Shown piece after piece: positions 23,612 to 32,162 of a stretch of 32,162 nucleotides of DNA. The DNA is from Flavobacteriales bacterium. GTDB lineage: Bacteria > Bacteroidota > Bacteroidia > Flavobacteriales_D > Crocinitomicaceae. The notes under the pieces are model-generated. The model had not been told where the DNA came from. It saw only the letters and a list, made by a program, of their open reading frames with translations, and did not search any database. Every line of letters begins with the position of its first letter. Positions within the stretch are counted from its first letter, which is position 1. The stretch covers positions 1 through 32,162 of the forward strand of contig JAKSBJ010000220.1 in the NCBI GenBank assembly GCA_022361195.1, in the 5' to 3' direction. The position numbers and the translations under genes were made by a program.

Positions 23612-24987
23612 TCTCTGATGGTTTTAGCATTTACAATTTTTCCTTCAATAGCAGCAATGATGGCTAATACAGGACTAGCCAAAATGGTTCGAGCGCCACT
23701 TCCCTGCCTACCTTCAAAATTTCGGTTTGAGGTTGACACACAATATTCTCCTGCTGGAATAGTATCTCCATTCATTGCTAAACATGCCGAACAGCCAGGT
23801 TGACGAAACTCAAAACCTGCTTCTTGATAAACCTTATCAAGACCAGCATCCACAATTTGTTTCATCACCCTATTTGAACCTGGAACAAGTAAAGCCGTTA
23901 CTTTATTCGATTTTTTGTGCCCTTTCAAATAATCCGCTGCAATGGCAAAATCTTCATAACGCCCATTTGTACAACTTCCAATAAAAACATACTTAACCGG
24001 AAGTCCTTCTAAAACTTTTCCTTCATTAATTCCCATGTATTCGAGTGCTTTTGACGCTGTTGCTCCTGTAGAGGTTGGAACCGAGTCCCCTACTCTAATT
24101 GCCATCCCTGGATTTGTTCCATAAGTAAGCATAGTGTCAATCTCATCAGCGTCTATACTCACCTCAATGTCATATTTAGCATCAGCATCCGATTGTAATC
24201 TCTTCCATTTCTCTAACTCCTCTTTGGTCAATGCTGTTTTTGAATGTTCTCTCATATAATTGATTGTAACTTCATCTGGAGCAATCAAGCCACCTCTTGC
24301 CCCCATTTCAATACTCATATTGCAGACGGTCATTCTTCCTTCCATACTCATTCTATCAATCACCTCTCCGGTGTATTCAATGAAATAGCCCGTTCCAAAA
24401 TCAGTTCCTAGTTTTGATATGATGTATAAAATGACATCCTTAGGAGTTAGATGTTCCTCCAAAATTCCATTAATTGATATTTTCATGGTTTTGGGACGAC
24501 TGACCAATACACACTGAGAAGCCAACACCTGTGCTACTTGAGAAGTCCCTATACCAAAAGCAATGGTTCCAAATGCTCCATGTGTAGAGGTATGGCTATC
24601 TCCACAAACGATTGTCATTCCCGGGCGACTCAGCCCTTGCTCAGGACCAATAACATGTACAATTCCATTTTTTTCATCCAATAAGGGAAAACACTGGATC
24701 CCTTGTTCTTTTACATTTTCATAAAGTTTTTCCACCTGTTTTCTAGACTCTTTATTTTGAATTGGCAGGTGCTGCTTTTGTGTTGGAACATTATGATCAA
24801 CAGTGGCAGTAGTTTGTTCGGGACGAAAAACGGAAATAGTCCTTTGCTTTAATTCATCAAAAGCCTGTGGGCTGGTCACTTCGTGAATAAAATGTCGATC
24901 GATATACAAGACATCTGTTTTATCATCCACTGATTTAACAAGGTGTCGGTTCCAAATTTTTTCAAATAACGTTTGTGCTTTCATCAT
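23599..24987 (-). CDS. leuC: 3-isopropylmalate dehydratase large subunit (LeuC)
   Basis: This is the catalytic aconitase-family subunit that holds the [4Fe-4S] cluster. The 462 residues show YIDRHFIHEVTSPQAF, VCGDSHTSTHGAFG, MSIEMGARGGL, and the cluster cysteines in FIGSCTNGRYED and QPGCSACLAMN. The leuA stop is followed directly by two tandem ATG codons (24987 and 24984), either of which could start the protein. The gene overlaps leuD. Confidence 0.97.
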   Translation of the reverse strand: MMKAQTLFEKIWNRHLVKSVDDKTDVLYIDRHFIHEVTSPQAFDELKQRTISVFRPEQTTATVDHNVPTQKQHLPIQNKESRKQVEKLYENVKEQGIQCFPLLDEKNGIVHVIGPEQGLSRPGMTIVCGDSHTSTHGAFGTIAFGIGTSQVAQVLASQCVLVSRPKTMKISINGILEEHLTPKDVILYIISKLGTDFGTGYFIEYTGEVIDRMSMEGRMTVCNMSIEMGARGGLIAPDEVTINYMREHSKTALTKEELEKWKRLQSDADAKYDIEVSIDADEIDTMLTYGTNPGMAIRVGDSVPTSTGATASKALEYMGINEGKVLEGLPVKYVFIGSCTNGRYEDFAIAADYLKGHKKSNKVTALLVPGSNRVMKQIVDAGLDKVYQEAGFEFRQPGCSACLAMNGDTIPAGEYCVSTSNRNFEGRQGSGARTILASPVLAIIAAIEGKIVNAKTIREWKK

Positions 24988-26157
24988 TTATCCTGCTTTT
25001 ACTGAAAAACCATTGGCTGTCAATATTCCTATCAAATCCTGTTCATTCACTTCTTTTAAATTGTCTGCGACCTTCAAAAAGTATCTGTAAACTCTATCTA
25101 ACTCCAGTTTGGTTAATTCAACCCCTATCATTTTAGCGCGATATGCCAATGCCGATCGTCCACTACGGGCTGTCAATATTATTTTGGAATAATCCACCCC
25201 TACATCTTTAGGATCAATGATTTCGTAAGTTTGACGGTCTTTGATGACACCATCTTGATGAATTCCTGAACTGTGCGCAAAGGCATTAGAACCTACAATG
25301 GCTTTATTGGGTGGAACTGGCATTCCCATTTGTTCAGCAACCAATTGACTTACCTCACTAAAAAGACGTGTGTTGATATTAGTGTAATATTCTTTTTGAG
25401 GGTGCTGCCGTAATATCATCACCACCTCCTCCATCGAAGTATTCCCTGCCCTTTCCCCAATTCCGTTAATGGTACACTCAATTTGCCTTGCTCCGTTCTC
25501 AATACCCGCAATTGAATTCGCCGTTGCCAATCCCAAATCATTATGACAATGGCAAGAAAGGATCACCTTATCTATTCCTTTTACATTTTCTTTTATGTAA
25601 CGGATTTTGTTCCCATAATCTTCCGGCAAACAATAACCTGTAGTGTCTGGAATGTTCAAAACAGTAGCTCCTTCTTTAATCACTTCCTCGCAAACCCGAG
25701 CCAAAAACTCCTTATCTGTTCTACCAGCATCCTCGGCATAAAACTCGACATCCTCTAGCCGTTTTTTGGCATAGCGAACGGCTTCTTTTGCCTGTTCCAA
25801 CACCAAATCGGGTCTTGAATTAAACTTTCGTTTAATGTGAATATCAGATGTTCCAATTCCCGTATGAATTCTAGGTCGCTCTGCCTCCTTTAAAGCTTCA
25901 ACAGCCACATCAATGTCATTTTTAACAGCTCTTGTTAAAGCACAAACCCTCACCTCTTTCATCTCTTTACTAATTGCTTTTACCGATTCAAAATCCCCCG
26001 GACTTGAAACAGGAAACCCGGCTTCAATGACATCGACTCCCAATAGTTCCAGTTTTTTTGCAATTTCAACTTTCTGCTTAGTCACCAATTTACATCCCGG
26101 AACTTGCTCTCCATCTCTGAGGGTTGTATCGAATATTTCAATTTTTTCCTTCTCCAT
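24988..26157 (-). CDS. leuA: 2-isopropylmalate synthase (LeuA)
   Basis: This enzyme condenses 2-oxoisovalerate with acetyl-CoA, the committed step of leucine synthesis. The ATG at 26157 gives [21 protein letters not shown], the standard LeuA start; the frame stays open upstream to 26220 but that part would run through the promoter. Other motifs are [39 protein letters not shown] and HSSGIHQDG. At 389 residues it lacks the roughly 120-residue C-terminal leucine-binding regulatory domain of long LeuA enzymes, as is common in short LeuA forms of this phylum, so allosteric leucine inhibition through that domain is not expected. It is the first gene of leuACDB. No ilv genes are in the window. Confidence 0.95.
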   Translation of the reverse strand: MEKEKIEIFDTTLRDGEQVPGCKLVTKQKVEIAKKLELLGVDVIEAGFPVSSPGDFESVKAISKEMKEVRVCALTRAVKNDIDVAVEALKEAERPRIHTGIGTSDIHIKRKFNSRPDLVLEQAKEAVRYAKKRLEDVEFYAEDAGRTDKEFLARVCEEVIKEGATVLNIPDTTGYCLPEDYGNKIRYIKENVKGIDKVILSCHCHNDLGLATANSIAGIENGARQIECTINGIGERAGNTSMEEVVMILRQHPQKEYYTNINTRLFSEVSQLVAEQMGMPVPPNKAIVGSNAFAHSSGIHQDGVIKDRQTYEIIDPKDVGVDYSKIILTARSGRSALAYRAKMIGVELTKLELDRVYRYFLKVADNLKEVNEQDLIGILTANGFSVKAG

Positions 26158-26187
26158 TTCAAATTTTATTTGCAACATTTGAAGCAT

Positions 26188-26221
26188 CAAAACTAATTTG
26201 GAGGTGAGGAAAAACATCAAA
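26188..26221 (-). promoter_or_regulatory. Promoter of the leuACDB operon
   Basis: On the minus strand TTTG (26221-26218), a 22-base spacer and TAGTTTTG (26195-26188) fit the Bacteroidota pattern. Transcription would start near 26182, about 25 nt before the leuA ATG. Confidence 0.6.
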
Positions 26222-26267
26222 CAGTTTTTTGCGCTATTCCGTTAGTCAAAAACCACAAAAACAAACA

Positions 26268-26282
26268 TTAAACACTGTTTAA
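26268..26282. promoter_or_regulatory. 15-bp palindrome, candidate operator
   Basis: TTAAACACTGTTTAA is a perfect inverted repeat with 7-bp arms around one central base. It lies between divergent leuA and the 26311 gene, about 47 bases upstream of the leuA -33 element and 29 bases before the other gene's ATG. Its size and symmetry suit a dimeric repressor or activator. The regulator is unknown. Confidence 0.4.
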
Positions 26283-26310
26283 CAAAGGATTATAAACATT
26301 CTTCATTACA

Positions 26311-27849
26311 ATGTCCACAGAACAAAAAAACATACTTTTTGACCTGATAAAGTCGCTGAGCAAATCAGAAAAAAGACAGTTTAAACTGTTCGTTGGAAGA
26401 TTAGGGGCTAATTCTGACGCAAAATTTATTGCACTCTTTAATGTCATTGATAAGATGAAGAAGTATGACGAACAAACCATACTTCGCAAAACAGATATCT
26501 CAAAAGGACAGCTTCCAAATGTAAAGTCGAATTTGTACCGTCAGTTATTGGTGAGTTTGCGTTTAAATCCGCAACATCAAACACCTCAATTACAAATTAG
26601 AGAGCAAATCGACTTTGCTACCATTCTTTACAACAAAGGACTTTATCGACAAAGTCTCAAAATATTGGATAAGGCCAAGTCAACAGCCATGGATCTGTAT
26701 GAACTTAACATGGCGTTTGAGATTGTGGAATTTGAAAAGGCCATTGAGTCACAGTACATCACACGTAGTATGGACTCACGAGCGGATGATTTGGCTGTTA
26801 TGGCCAAAGATTTGAGTATCCAAAATGTATTGGCAAGTAAGCTATCCAACTTATCACTTCAACTCTATAGTTTCTTGCTTAAAAACGGTTATGCGAAGAA
26901 CGAAGATGATTATATAAAAACTCGAAATTACTTCTATTACCACTTACCTACTTTTGAAATTGAGGAACTTGATTTTAGGGAAAAGCTTTACCTGTACATG
27001 GCTCAATTATGGTACAACATGATTATTCAGGACTTTGTTTCCAGTTACAAATACGCCACCAAATGGGTTGAACTTTTTAGAGAAGAAAGACGGATGATCT
27101 CTGCCAATCCGGTTTACTATGTGAAAGGATATAACTATCTGCTTGAGTCACTTTATTACCTCCGTTACTATTCCAAATTCAAAGAATCTTATTTAGAGCT
27201 TTGTGAGGAGGTAGAGCATGATAAATACATTAATAATGCGAACACCAAATCAATGGTATTCATTTACACGCGTTATAATGAAATAAACATGCACTTTTTA
27301 GGGGCTACTTTTGAGGAAGGAATAAAAGTAATTCAACGAATTGAAGAAGAGTTAAACGATCATACACATCAAATAGATGAACATCACATTATGGTATTTT
27401 ACTATAAGTTTGCCTGTTTGCATTTTGGAATTGATAATTATCGTGAATCCATTCAATACCTCAATAAAATTATAAATAACCCCAAACTGGGAATGCGAGA
27501 AGATTTGCTTTGTTATTCGCGAATTCTACGACTCATTTGTCATTTTGAATTGGGGAAAGAAGAAATTGAATCTATTGTAAAGAGTACCTATCGTTTTCTT
27601 ATTAAAATGAACGATTTACATCGTGTACAAGTGGAAATTATAGCCTTCTTGAAAAACCTGAATAACATTTATCCTTCTGAACTGAAAAACGCCTTTAAAG
27701 ACTTGTTTGACAAATTGAAGAAGTTAGAAGACCATCCTTACGAAAAAAGATCTTTTCTTTACCTGGATATTTTATCCTGGTTAGAGAGTAAAATTGAAGG
27801 AAAACCACTTCACTCCATTGTTCAGGAAAAAGCACGAGCGTTAAAGTAA
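26311..27849 (+). CDS. Conserved-type helical protein of unknown function, 512 aa
   Basis: I do not recognise a named family. The protein has no signal peptide or clear membrane segment and is rich in Leu, Lys, Tyr and Glu. Its pattern suggests many amphipathic helices, possibly TPR-like repeats, for example the stretches around IREQIDFATILYNKGLYRQS and the paired-helix pattern near residues 220-330. The N-terminus (MSTEQKNILFDLIKSLSKSEKRQFK) looks like a small helical domain. It is probably cytoplasmic and a scaffold or protein-binding factor; catalysis is not suggested by any motif. It starts a run with the YigZ gene 4 bases downstream and is divergent from the leu operon. Confidence 0.8.
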   Translation: MSTEQKNILFDLIKSLSKSEKRQFKLFVGRLGANSDAKFIALFNVIDKMKKYDEQTILRKTDISKGQLPNVKSNLYRQLLVSLRLNPQHQTPQLQIREQIDFATILYNKGLYRQSLKILDKAKSTAMDLYELNMAFEIVEFEKAIESQYITRSMDSRADDLAVMAKDLSIQNVLASKLSNLSLQLYSFLLKNGYAKNEDDYIKTRNYFYYHLPTFEIEELDFREKLYLYMAQLWYNMIIQDFVSSYKYATKWVELFREERRMISANPVYYVKGYNYLLESLYYLRYYSKFKESYLELCEEVEHDKYINNANTKSMVFIYTRYNEINMHFLGATFEEGIKVIQRIEEELNDHTHQIDEHHIMVFYYKFACLHFGIDNYRESIQYLNKIINNPKLGMREDLLCYSRILRLICHFELGKEEIESIVKSTYRFLIKMNDLHRVQVEIIAFLKNLNNIYPSELKNAFKDLFDKLKKLEDHPYEKRSFLYLDILSWLESKIEGKPLHSIVQEKARALK

Positions 27850-27853
27850 GGCT

Positions 27854-28474
27854 ATGTCAGAGTTAGGACGTTATAAAACCATTTCTTCTGTTTCGCAGGG
27901 ATTTTACCGGGAAAAAGGTTCAAAATTCATTGCTCATGCTATTCCTTGTACGGACGAAGAAAAAGCAAAAGAGCACATTCAAAAACTCCGTAAAGAAAAT
28001 CCCGGAGCTTGCCACGTTTGTTTTGCCTGGCGTTTTGGAGCAATGAAGTTTCAAGAGCGCTTTTCGGATGATGGAGAACCTAACAATTCCGCAGGAAGAC
28101 CAATTTTTGGTCAAATTCAGGCTTTTGATTTAACCAATGTACTCATAGCAGTAGTTCGTTTTTATGGCGGAACAAATTTGGGAGTTGGAGGATTAATACA
28201 AGCTTATAAAACTGCTAGTGAAGAAGCTTTGCAAAAAGCCGAAATAAAGACAAAATGGGTTTGTGCTCACTACGAATTGCGTTTTGATATTCAAAAAACA
28301 GGAACGGCCATGCAGCTTTTAAATCAATTAGAAGCCAGCATTCTTGCACATGGCTTTGAAAATAATCTTTCTACCATTACTTTTACAATCTCAATAGCGC
28401 AAAAAGAGAAGGTTGTTAAAGCTTTAGAGGCTCATCCCGCTCTACAGCTTAATTATCTGAAAACTGAAGAATAA
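27854..28474 (+). CDS. YigZ/IMPACT family protein
   Basis: This is the bacterial relative of the IMPACT translation regulator (UPF0029), cytoplasmic, with a biochemical role still poorly defined. The 206 residues show the family core: GSKFIAHAIPC near the start, the ENPGACHVCFAWRFG segment, then FSDDGEPNNSAGRPIFGQI, VVRFYGGTNLGVGGLIQAY and a C-terminal DUF1949-like domain. It is packed between the helical protein gene (4 bases) and the peptidase gene (2 bases), so co-expression is likely. Confidence 0.92.
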   Translation: MSELGRYKTISSVSQGFYREKGSKFIAHAIPCTDEEKAKEHIQKLRKENPGACHVCFAWRFGAMKFQERFSDDGEPNNSAGRPIFGQIQAFDLTNVLIAVVRFYGGTNLGVGGLIQAYKTASEEALQKAEIKTKWVCAHYELRFDIQKTGTAMQLLNQLEASILAHGFENNLSTITFTISIAQKEKVVKALEAHPALQLNYLKTEE

Positions 28475-28476
28475 AA

Positions 28477-29406
28477 ATGGATTTTAAACTACTTCAAAAA
28501 CTCATTGAAATTCGTGGAGCGAGTGGAGATGAAAGTAGAGTCAGAGACTTTATTATTGATCATGTTGCACGTCATAAATCTTCCTGGAAGTCGGAGGTTG
28601 AATTGGTTTTTGGACCTGAAGTACAAGATTCACTTATCCTCATTTTTGGAAAGCCTAAGACAGCGGTTTATGCGCATATGGATTCAATTGGTTTTATGGT
28701 TGGATATGACAACCATTTAATAAAAATTGGTGGTCCAAGAACCGAAGAAGGATATGAATTGGTAGGGTCGGATAGTCAGGGAGAAATTGAAACCGAACTC
28801 ATGATTATTGAGGATGAGGAAGGAAATAAGAACTTAAAATGTGTTTCTGATCGAATCATAGATCGCGGAACCATTTTAACCTTTAAACCTAATTTTAGAG
28901 AAGACGACAACTACATTCAATCTCCATACTTAGATAACAGATTGGGAGTTTGGGTAGCCTTAGAACTTGCTAAAACCATGGAAAATGGAGCCATAGTTTT
29001 CTCGACTTACGAAGAAGTTGGTGGAAATTCAGTTGGTTTTTTAGCCCAGTATCTCTATAAACGCTTTCAGCTACAGCAAAACCTAATTAGTGACATCACC
29101 TGGGTAACAGATGGTGTATCACATGGTAATGGAGTGGCTATCTCAATGCGTGATAAAGGCATTCCACGCCGAACATACATTGAACGTATCATTAGCATAG
29201 CCAAAGAGTCAGATGTGAAATTTCAGTTAGAAGTAGAAAGTGCCGGGGGAAGTGATGGCAGTTTACTACAAAGCTCAGAAATGCCAATGGACTGGTGCTT
29301 TATTGGTGCCCCAGAAAACTTTGTCCATACACCAAATGAGAAAGTTCATAAAGAGGACATTCAAAACATGATTGCAATCTACCAGCTGCTTTTATCAAAA
29401 CTATAA
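28477..29406 (+). CDS. M42-type (M20/M28 clan) metallo-aminopeptidase
   Basis: This is predicted to be a two-metal aminopeptidase of the M42 glutamyl aminopeptidase/endoglucanase-M type acting in the cytoplasm. The visible motifs are AHMDSIGFMV (first metal His and Asp), SPYLDNRLGVW (bridging Asp), STYEEVGG (catalytic Glu and metal Glu), DITWVTDGVSHG (metal Asp) and PENFVHTPNEKVHKED (late metal His). At 309 residues it is a little shorter than typical M42 members (about 340-360), so the lid/insert domain is probably reduced. The start ATG at 28477 lies 2 bases after the YigZ stop. The substrate is unknown. Confidence 0.88.
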   Translation: MDFKLLQKLIEIRGASGDESRVRDFIIDHVARHKSSWKSEVELVFGPEVQDSLILIFGKPKTAVYAHMDSIGFMVGYDNHLIKIGGPRTEEGYELVGSDSQGEIETELMIIEDEEGNKNLKCVSDRIIDRGTILTFKPNFREDDNYIQSPYLDNRLGVWVALELAKTMENGAIVFSTYEEVGGNSVGFLAQYLYKRFQLQQNLISDITWVTDGVSHGNGVAISMRDKGIPRRTYIERIISIAKESDVKFQLEVESAGGSDGSLLQSSEMPMDWCFIGAPENFVHTPNEKVHKEDIQNMIAIYQLLLSKL

Positions 29407-29438
29407 GCAAAAAAACTATTTTTTTTAGTATATTGCTT
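29405..29438 (+). other. Hairpin between the peptidase and PrsW-like genes
   Basis: AAGCAA (29405-29410) pairs with TTGCTT (29433-29438), and ACTA with TAGT inside it. It sits at the peptidase stop and 12 bases before the next gene's TTG start. It could slow or partly end transcription or cover the start site. There is no clean T run after it. Confidence 0.3.
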
Positions 29439-29450
29439 TAAAAATTAGCC

Positions 29451-31517
29451 TTGGCGTTTTCCATTGTTATCATCCTCTTCTTAATTGGGTTTATATACCG
29501 TAAGCCTCTTATTTCTGGTAAAGAAAAGTCAAGATCTTTTTTATATCCTTACCGTAAAGTATTGATTTTATTGGGAATTACCCTTATCCCAATCATTTCC
29601 ACAAACCTTCTTCTTCCCGAAGTTTATGTTGAAACGGCAGATGAATTAATTGAAAGTGGTAAAAGGGATCATAATTTAGATTGGGTTTATAAAGGTTATC
29701 ATAAAAAAGTACAAGAGTATCCTGATAGCACCGAGCTCCAAATTGAGTACATGCACAGCTGGATCAGCTGTAGATCACGTTACACCTGTAACTGGATGAT
29801 TGATGAATTTCAGGCCTTAGAGACCGAAAACAAACGTATTTGTGAAGCTTATGCTCATTACGTTTGCGAAGGAAAAGAGATTGCTATTCAGGTCATGGAA
29901 CCCCAAGACTATGAAACAAAATTTGGAAATCTTGCAGCTGCCACCTACTACTATCAAAGGTGGGATTTTGATCTGGCCGAACAACATGCCCATAAAGAAA
30001 TCAAACTCAATCCAGACTACGCTCCTACCTATAATCTATTAGCACAAACCTACAGTTTATCCAACGCAACAAAAGAAGATTCTTTAATGCGAGACTGGTC
30101 GGCCTTTGGAAAGCTTAACAAATCCATTCGAGCCAATTATTATTTCAATAACGGACTACCACTCCGATACATGCTTACTCAATGGGAATTCACCTTTATT
30201 GATGCTGATTTATTTGCATACATAGCAGCCATTTTCGTTTCGGTCATTTGGTTATTGTTTTTGTGGTATTCTCAAAAAACAAAACGCATTCCCTGGTATC
30301 AAATGATTTTGTTGTTCCTCCTCTCAGCCTTATTTGGAGATGTTTGCCATTATTTCTACGACCATGCCCATTACAATCTTGCTTTTTATGAAAATGGTGA
30401 ATTCTACAATGACCTTTACTATTTGTGGAGTATCAACGGATTAGGTGAAGAAATCGTCAAATTCATTCCGTGGATTCTATTTGGCTTATTCACCAAAAAA
30501 CTCAATGATCCGCGGAACTTTATTTTACTGGCTGCCATTTCTGGATTAGGATTTGCTTTTCAGGAAAACCTCACTTATTATGACAATACAGCTAACATTA
30601 CCGTTAGAGCAATTATGTGTGCGGTTGGACATATGGCCCTATCCTCTACTGTTGCTTTCTTGATTGTCTTAGCTCGATTTAAAGTTAAAAATACGACTTG
30701 GTCCTATGGATTAATTGCGGTTGCTATTCCAATGGCTGCCATTCTCCATGGAACTTATAATTTTACCCTATCCAATAGTTTTAGCCAATTCTACGTTTTC
30801 CATTTTGTTATCTTTTTTGTTCTGGCATGGCTATGGTTTTATTATCAGCGTAAAACAAAAGAATGGGCTAACCAAGCTGAAATCAATTACAATTCCGAGC
30901 AACACAACGAACGATTAATAGACATTGTCACTTTTGGAATCATCACCACTTTAATGCTCGAATTCCTTTTTGTTTCACTGGAATATGGAGCCAATGACGG
31001 AAATATTATTATTGGTAGACGATTTATTTTGATCGCTTCTTTCATTGTTTTTGTTTCACTGACCCTGGATAATATCAATTTAAAAACACTGAGTAGTCGT
31101 TACAAACTACAAATGCCGGGAGAAGATTATTTCGATTTCATAAATCCAAACAATACCAGTACCACACAAGAGGTTCATGCTGACATGAGTGGTTTAGAAC
31201 TGAGAATTTTCGCCTCAAAAAAGAATCCATACATTGGTAATAAAATGCCTCGAACCGGAATTTGTATAAAAAAGGTAACGGTTAACAATGATCCTAATTG
31301 GCATGTTCTTCAACTGAAAAAGCCTATGCCATTCCGAAATTATCATCCAGGATTGTTCATTATAAAGCCGGTCAATTCAACTGATAGGTTAGACGATGAC
31401 AAAATTCCCATCTATTTTCTGTTCATTCCAGATAAAAAACTGTTGCAAATGAAGAACATAGACGTTAAAAGACTTAGAACAGCTGGAAAAGCATTCTCTC
31501 GGCCCGTTAATCTTTAG
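29451..31517 (+). CDS. PrsW-family membrane protein with TPR-like N-terminal region
   Basis: The central part matches the PrsW/CAAX-protease superfamily of putative intramembrane glutamic proteases. It has GLGEEIVKF with Glu333 and Glu334, GLGFAFQENLTYY with Glu372, VGHMAL with His394 and ILHGTYNF with His433, all in predicted membrane helices. The 688-residue chain also has a first membrane helix at about 1-17, another at about 36-54, a soluble TPR-like region at about 60-235 (for example FDLAEQHAHKEIKLNPDYAPTYNLLAQTY), and a soluble C-terminal region of about 130 residues. TTG at 29451 is the start because a stop lies 12 bases upstream in frame and no ATG follows for about 100 codons. A protease role is inferred; the target, perhaps an anti-sigma factor or lipoprotein, is unknown. 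Confidence 0.82.
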   Translation: MAFSIVIILFLIGFIYRKPLISGKEKSRSFLYPYRKVLILLGITLIPIISTNLLLPEVYVETADELIESGKRDHNLDWVYKGYHKKVQEYPDSTELQIEYMHSWISCRSRYTCNWMIDEFQALETENKRICEAYAHYVCEGKEIAIQVMEPQDYETKFGNLAAATYYYQRWDFDLAEQHAHKEIKLNPDYAPTYNLLAQTYSLSNATKEDSLMRDWSAFGKLNKSIRANYYFNNGLPLRYMLTQWEFTFIDADLFAYIAAIFVSVIWLLFLWYSQKTKRIPWYQMILLFLLSALFGDVCHYFYDHAHYNLAFYENGEFYNDLYYLWSINGLGEEIVKFIPWILFGLFTKKLNDPRNFILLAAISGLGFAFQENLTYYDNTANITVRAIMCAVGHMALSSTVAFLIVLARFKVKNTTWSYGLIAVAIPMAAILHGTYNFTLSNSFSQFYVFHFVIFFVLAWLWFYYQRKTKEWANQAEINYNSEQHNERLIDIVTFGIITTLMLEFLFVSLEYGANDGNIIIGRRFILIASFIVFVSLTLDNINLKTLSSRYKLQMPGEDYFDFINPNNTSTTQEVHADMSGLELRIFASKKNPYIGNKMPRTGICIKKVTVNNDPNWHVLQLKKPMPFRNYHPGLFIIKPVNSTDRLDDDKIPIYFLFIPDKKLLQMKNIDVKRLRTAGKAFSRPVNL

Positions 31518-31575
31518 TTACCAAATCTTTAAGTAATTTGAAAGCTATAAGTGATTAATCTTTTATAGAATCGCT

Positions 31576-31583
31576 TAACTTTA
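31576..31583 (+). promoter_or_regulatory. Weak -7-like element before the DUF1801 gene
   Basis: TAACTTTA differs from TAnnTTTG at the last base and lies 45 bases before the ATG at 31629. No -33 TTG lies at the right distance. The remaining bases of 31518-31628 show no gene. Confidence 0.25.
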
Positions 31584-31628
31584 TTACGCATTAGTATTCT
31601 CACCGAATAACTGAAAACGATATAAAAG

Positions 31629-32162
31629 ATGTTACGACATAAGACAGTTGAAGATTACATTGAAAACAGTAGTAAATGGAGGCAAGAACTTATTGTTTTA
31701 CGCGATATAATTCTTGAAACAGAACTGGTAGAAACCGTTAAATGGGGAACTCCTCATTATACCATTAATGGAAAGAATGTAGTTGGAATCGCTGCTTTTA
31801 AAGAACACTTCGCATTATGGTTCCATCAGGGAGTTTTCTTAAAGGATACTCAAAAGAAACTCATTAATGCTCAGGAGGGAACTACTAAGGGATTGAGACA
31901 ATGGCGCTTTTCTAAAATGGAAGAAATTGAGGCCGATTTGCTCAAAGAATACCTTTTAGAAGCTATCCAAAATCAAAAAGATGGTAAGATGATAAAAGTC
32001 GAGCCAAAAAAGGTTGAAATTCCTGCTGAACTAAGGGATGCTTTAGCTAAAATGCCTGAATTAAAAGTTAAGTTTGAAGCACTCACGCCCAAAAAGCAAA
32101 AAGAGTATTCAGAACACATTGGTAGCGCTAAACAAGAAAAGACACGTCTATCGAGACTGGAC
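31629..32162 (+). CDS. DUF1801/YdeI-OmdA family protein, 3' end outside window
   Basis: The frame is open from ATG 31629 to the window edge (178 codons), so the gene is cut by the boundary. The N-terminal part (YIENSSKWRQELIVLRDIIL, ETVKWGTPHYTINGKNVVGIAAFKEHFALWF) follows the DUF1801/YdhG fold. The part after about residue 125 (IPAELRDALAKMPELKVKFEALTPKKQKEYSEHI) follows the YdeI/OmdA C-terminal segment with its conserved SEHI. These small cytoplasmic proteins are widespread in Bacteroidota and have no established reaction. The C-terminus is missing only because of the window limit. Confidence 0.88.
   Translation, partial: MLRHKTVEDYIENSSKWRQELIVLRDIILETELVETVKWGTPHYTINGKNVVGIAAFKEHFALWFHQGVFLKDTQKKLINAQEGTTKGLRQWRFSKMEEIEADLLKEYLLEAIQNQKDGKMIKVEPKKVEIPAELRDALAKMPELKVKFEALTPKKQKEYSEHIGSAKQEKTRLSRLD

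Noticed and set aside
26158..26220. A 21-residue N-terminal extension of LeuA
   Set aside because: It runs through the probable leu promoter, and LeuA proteins begin at the [18 protein letters not shown] position.
31518..31628. A possible terminator hairpin after the PrsW-like gene (CTATAA / TTATAG near 31544-31567)
   Set aside because: The stem is only 6 AT-rich pairs with a 12-base loop and no T run.
1..32162. Signs of a mobile element, prophage, defence island or CRISPR array
   Set aside because: No transposase, integrase, phage or Cas-like proteins, no long direct repeats and no tRNA edge; the genes are ordinary core or envelope genes.

Overview
The window looks like a chromosomal segment of a low-GC member of the Bacteroidota, most likely a Flavobacteriales-type marine or freshwater lineage. 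The reasons are the gene families (Wza/Wzc envelope genes, PUR-alpha/DUF3276 protein, DUF1801 protein, leuACDB order), the many TTG/GTG starts, weak ribosome binding sites, and several upstream elements that fit the Bacteroidota promoter consensus (TTG/TTTG, then TAnnTTTG). The species cannot be named from the sequence alone. I see no tRNA, rRNA, CRISPR array, insertion sequence or prophage gene.

Left part (126-10952, minus strand). A co-directional run reads asnB -> group 4 glycosyltransferase -> wza-like exporter lipoprotein -> wzc-like tyrosine autokinase -> rfbC -> WecA/MraY-like sugar-phosphate transferase -> uvrA. Apart from uvrA this is a compact surface-polysaccharide cluster. It has initiation, one transferase, one sugar epimerase and the export machinery, but no flippase or polymerase in view.

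Middle part (10995-19981, mostly plus strand). dacB (PBP4-type) faces an alpha/beta hydrolase. A tight operon then starts from a good promoter at 13302-13329: small lipoprotein, ribulose-phosphate-3-epimerase fused to a CBS pair, type I-beta DAHP synthase, KdsC-like HAD phosphatase with an HTH-like N-terminus, and miaA. Next come single-gene units for a PUR-family nucleic-acid-binding protein, a lipoprotein and mtaB, which ends at a strong bidirectional terminator.

Right part (20050-26157, minus strand). The leucine operon leuA-leuC-leuD-leuB is followed by a monocistronic 83-aa gene. Its first half aligns without gaps to the N-terminus of the neighbouring LeuB but lacks the GDGIGPE loop. After it comes rocD (ornithine aminotransferase), whose roughly 100-nt leader can form alternative RNA structures.

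Right end (26311-32162, plus strand). A helical protein of unknown function, a YigZ/IMPACT protein, an M42-type peptidase and a large PrsW-family membrane protein with a TPR-like N-terminal region form a probable operon. A DUF1801/YdeI-like gene then runs off the edge.

The most promising items for follow-up are the epimerase-CBS / DAHP synthase / HTH-HAD module (a KdsD-KdsA-KdsC-like layout built from different enzymes), the LeuB-like small protein, the rocD leader, and the TPR-PrsW protein.
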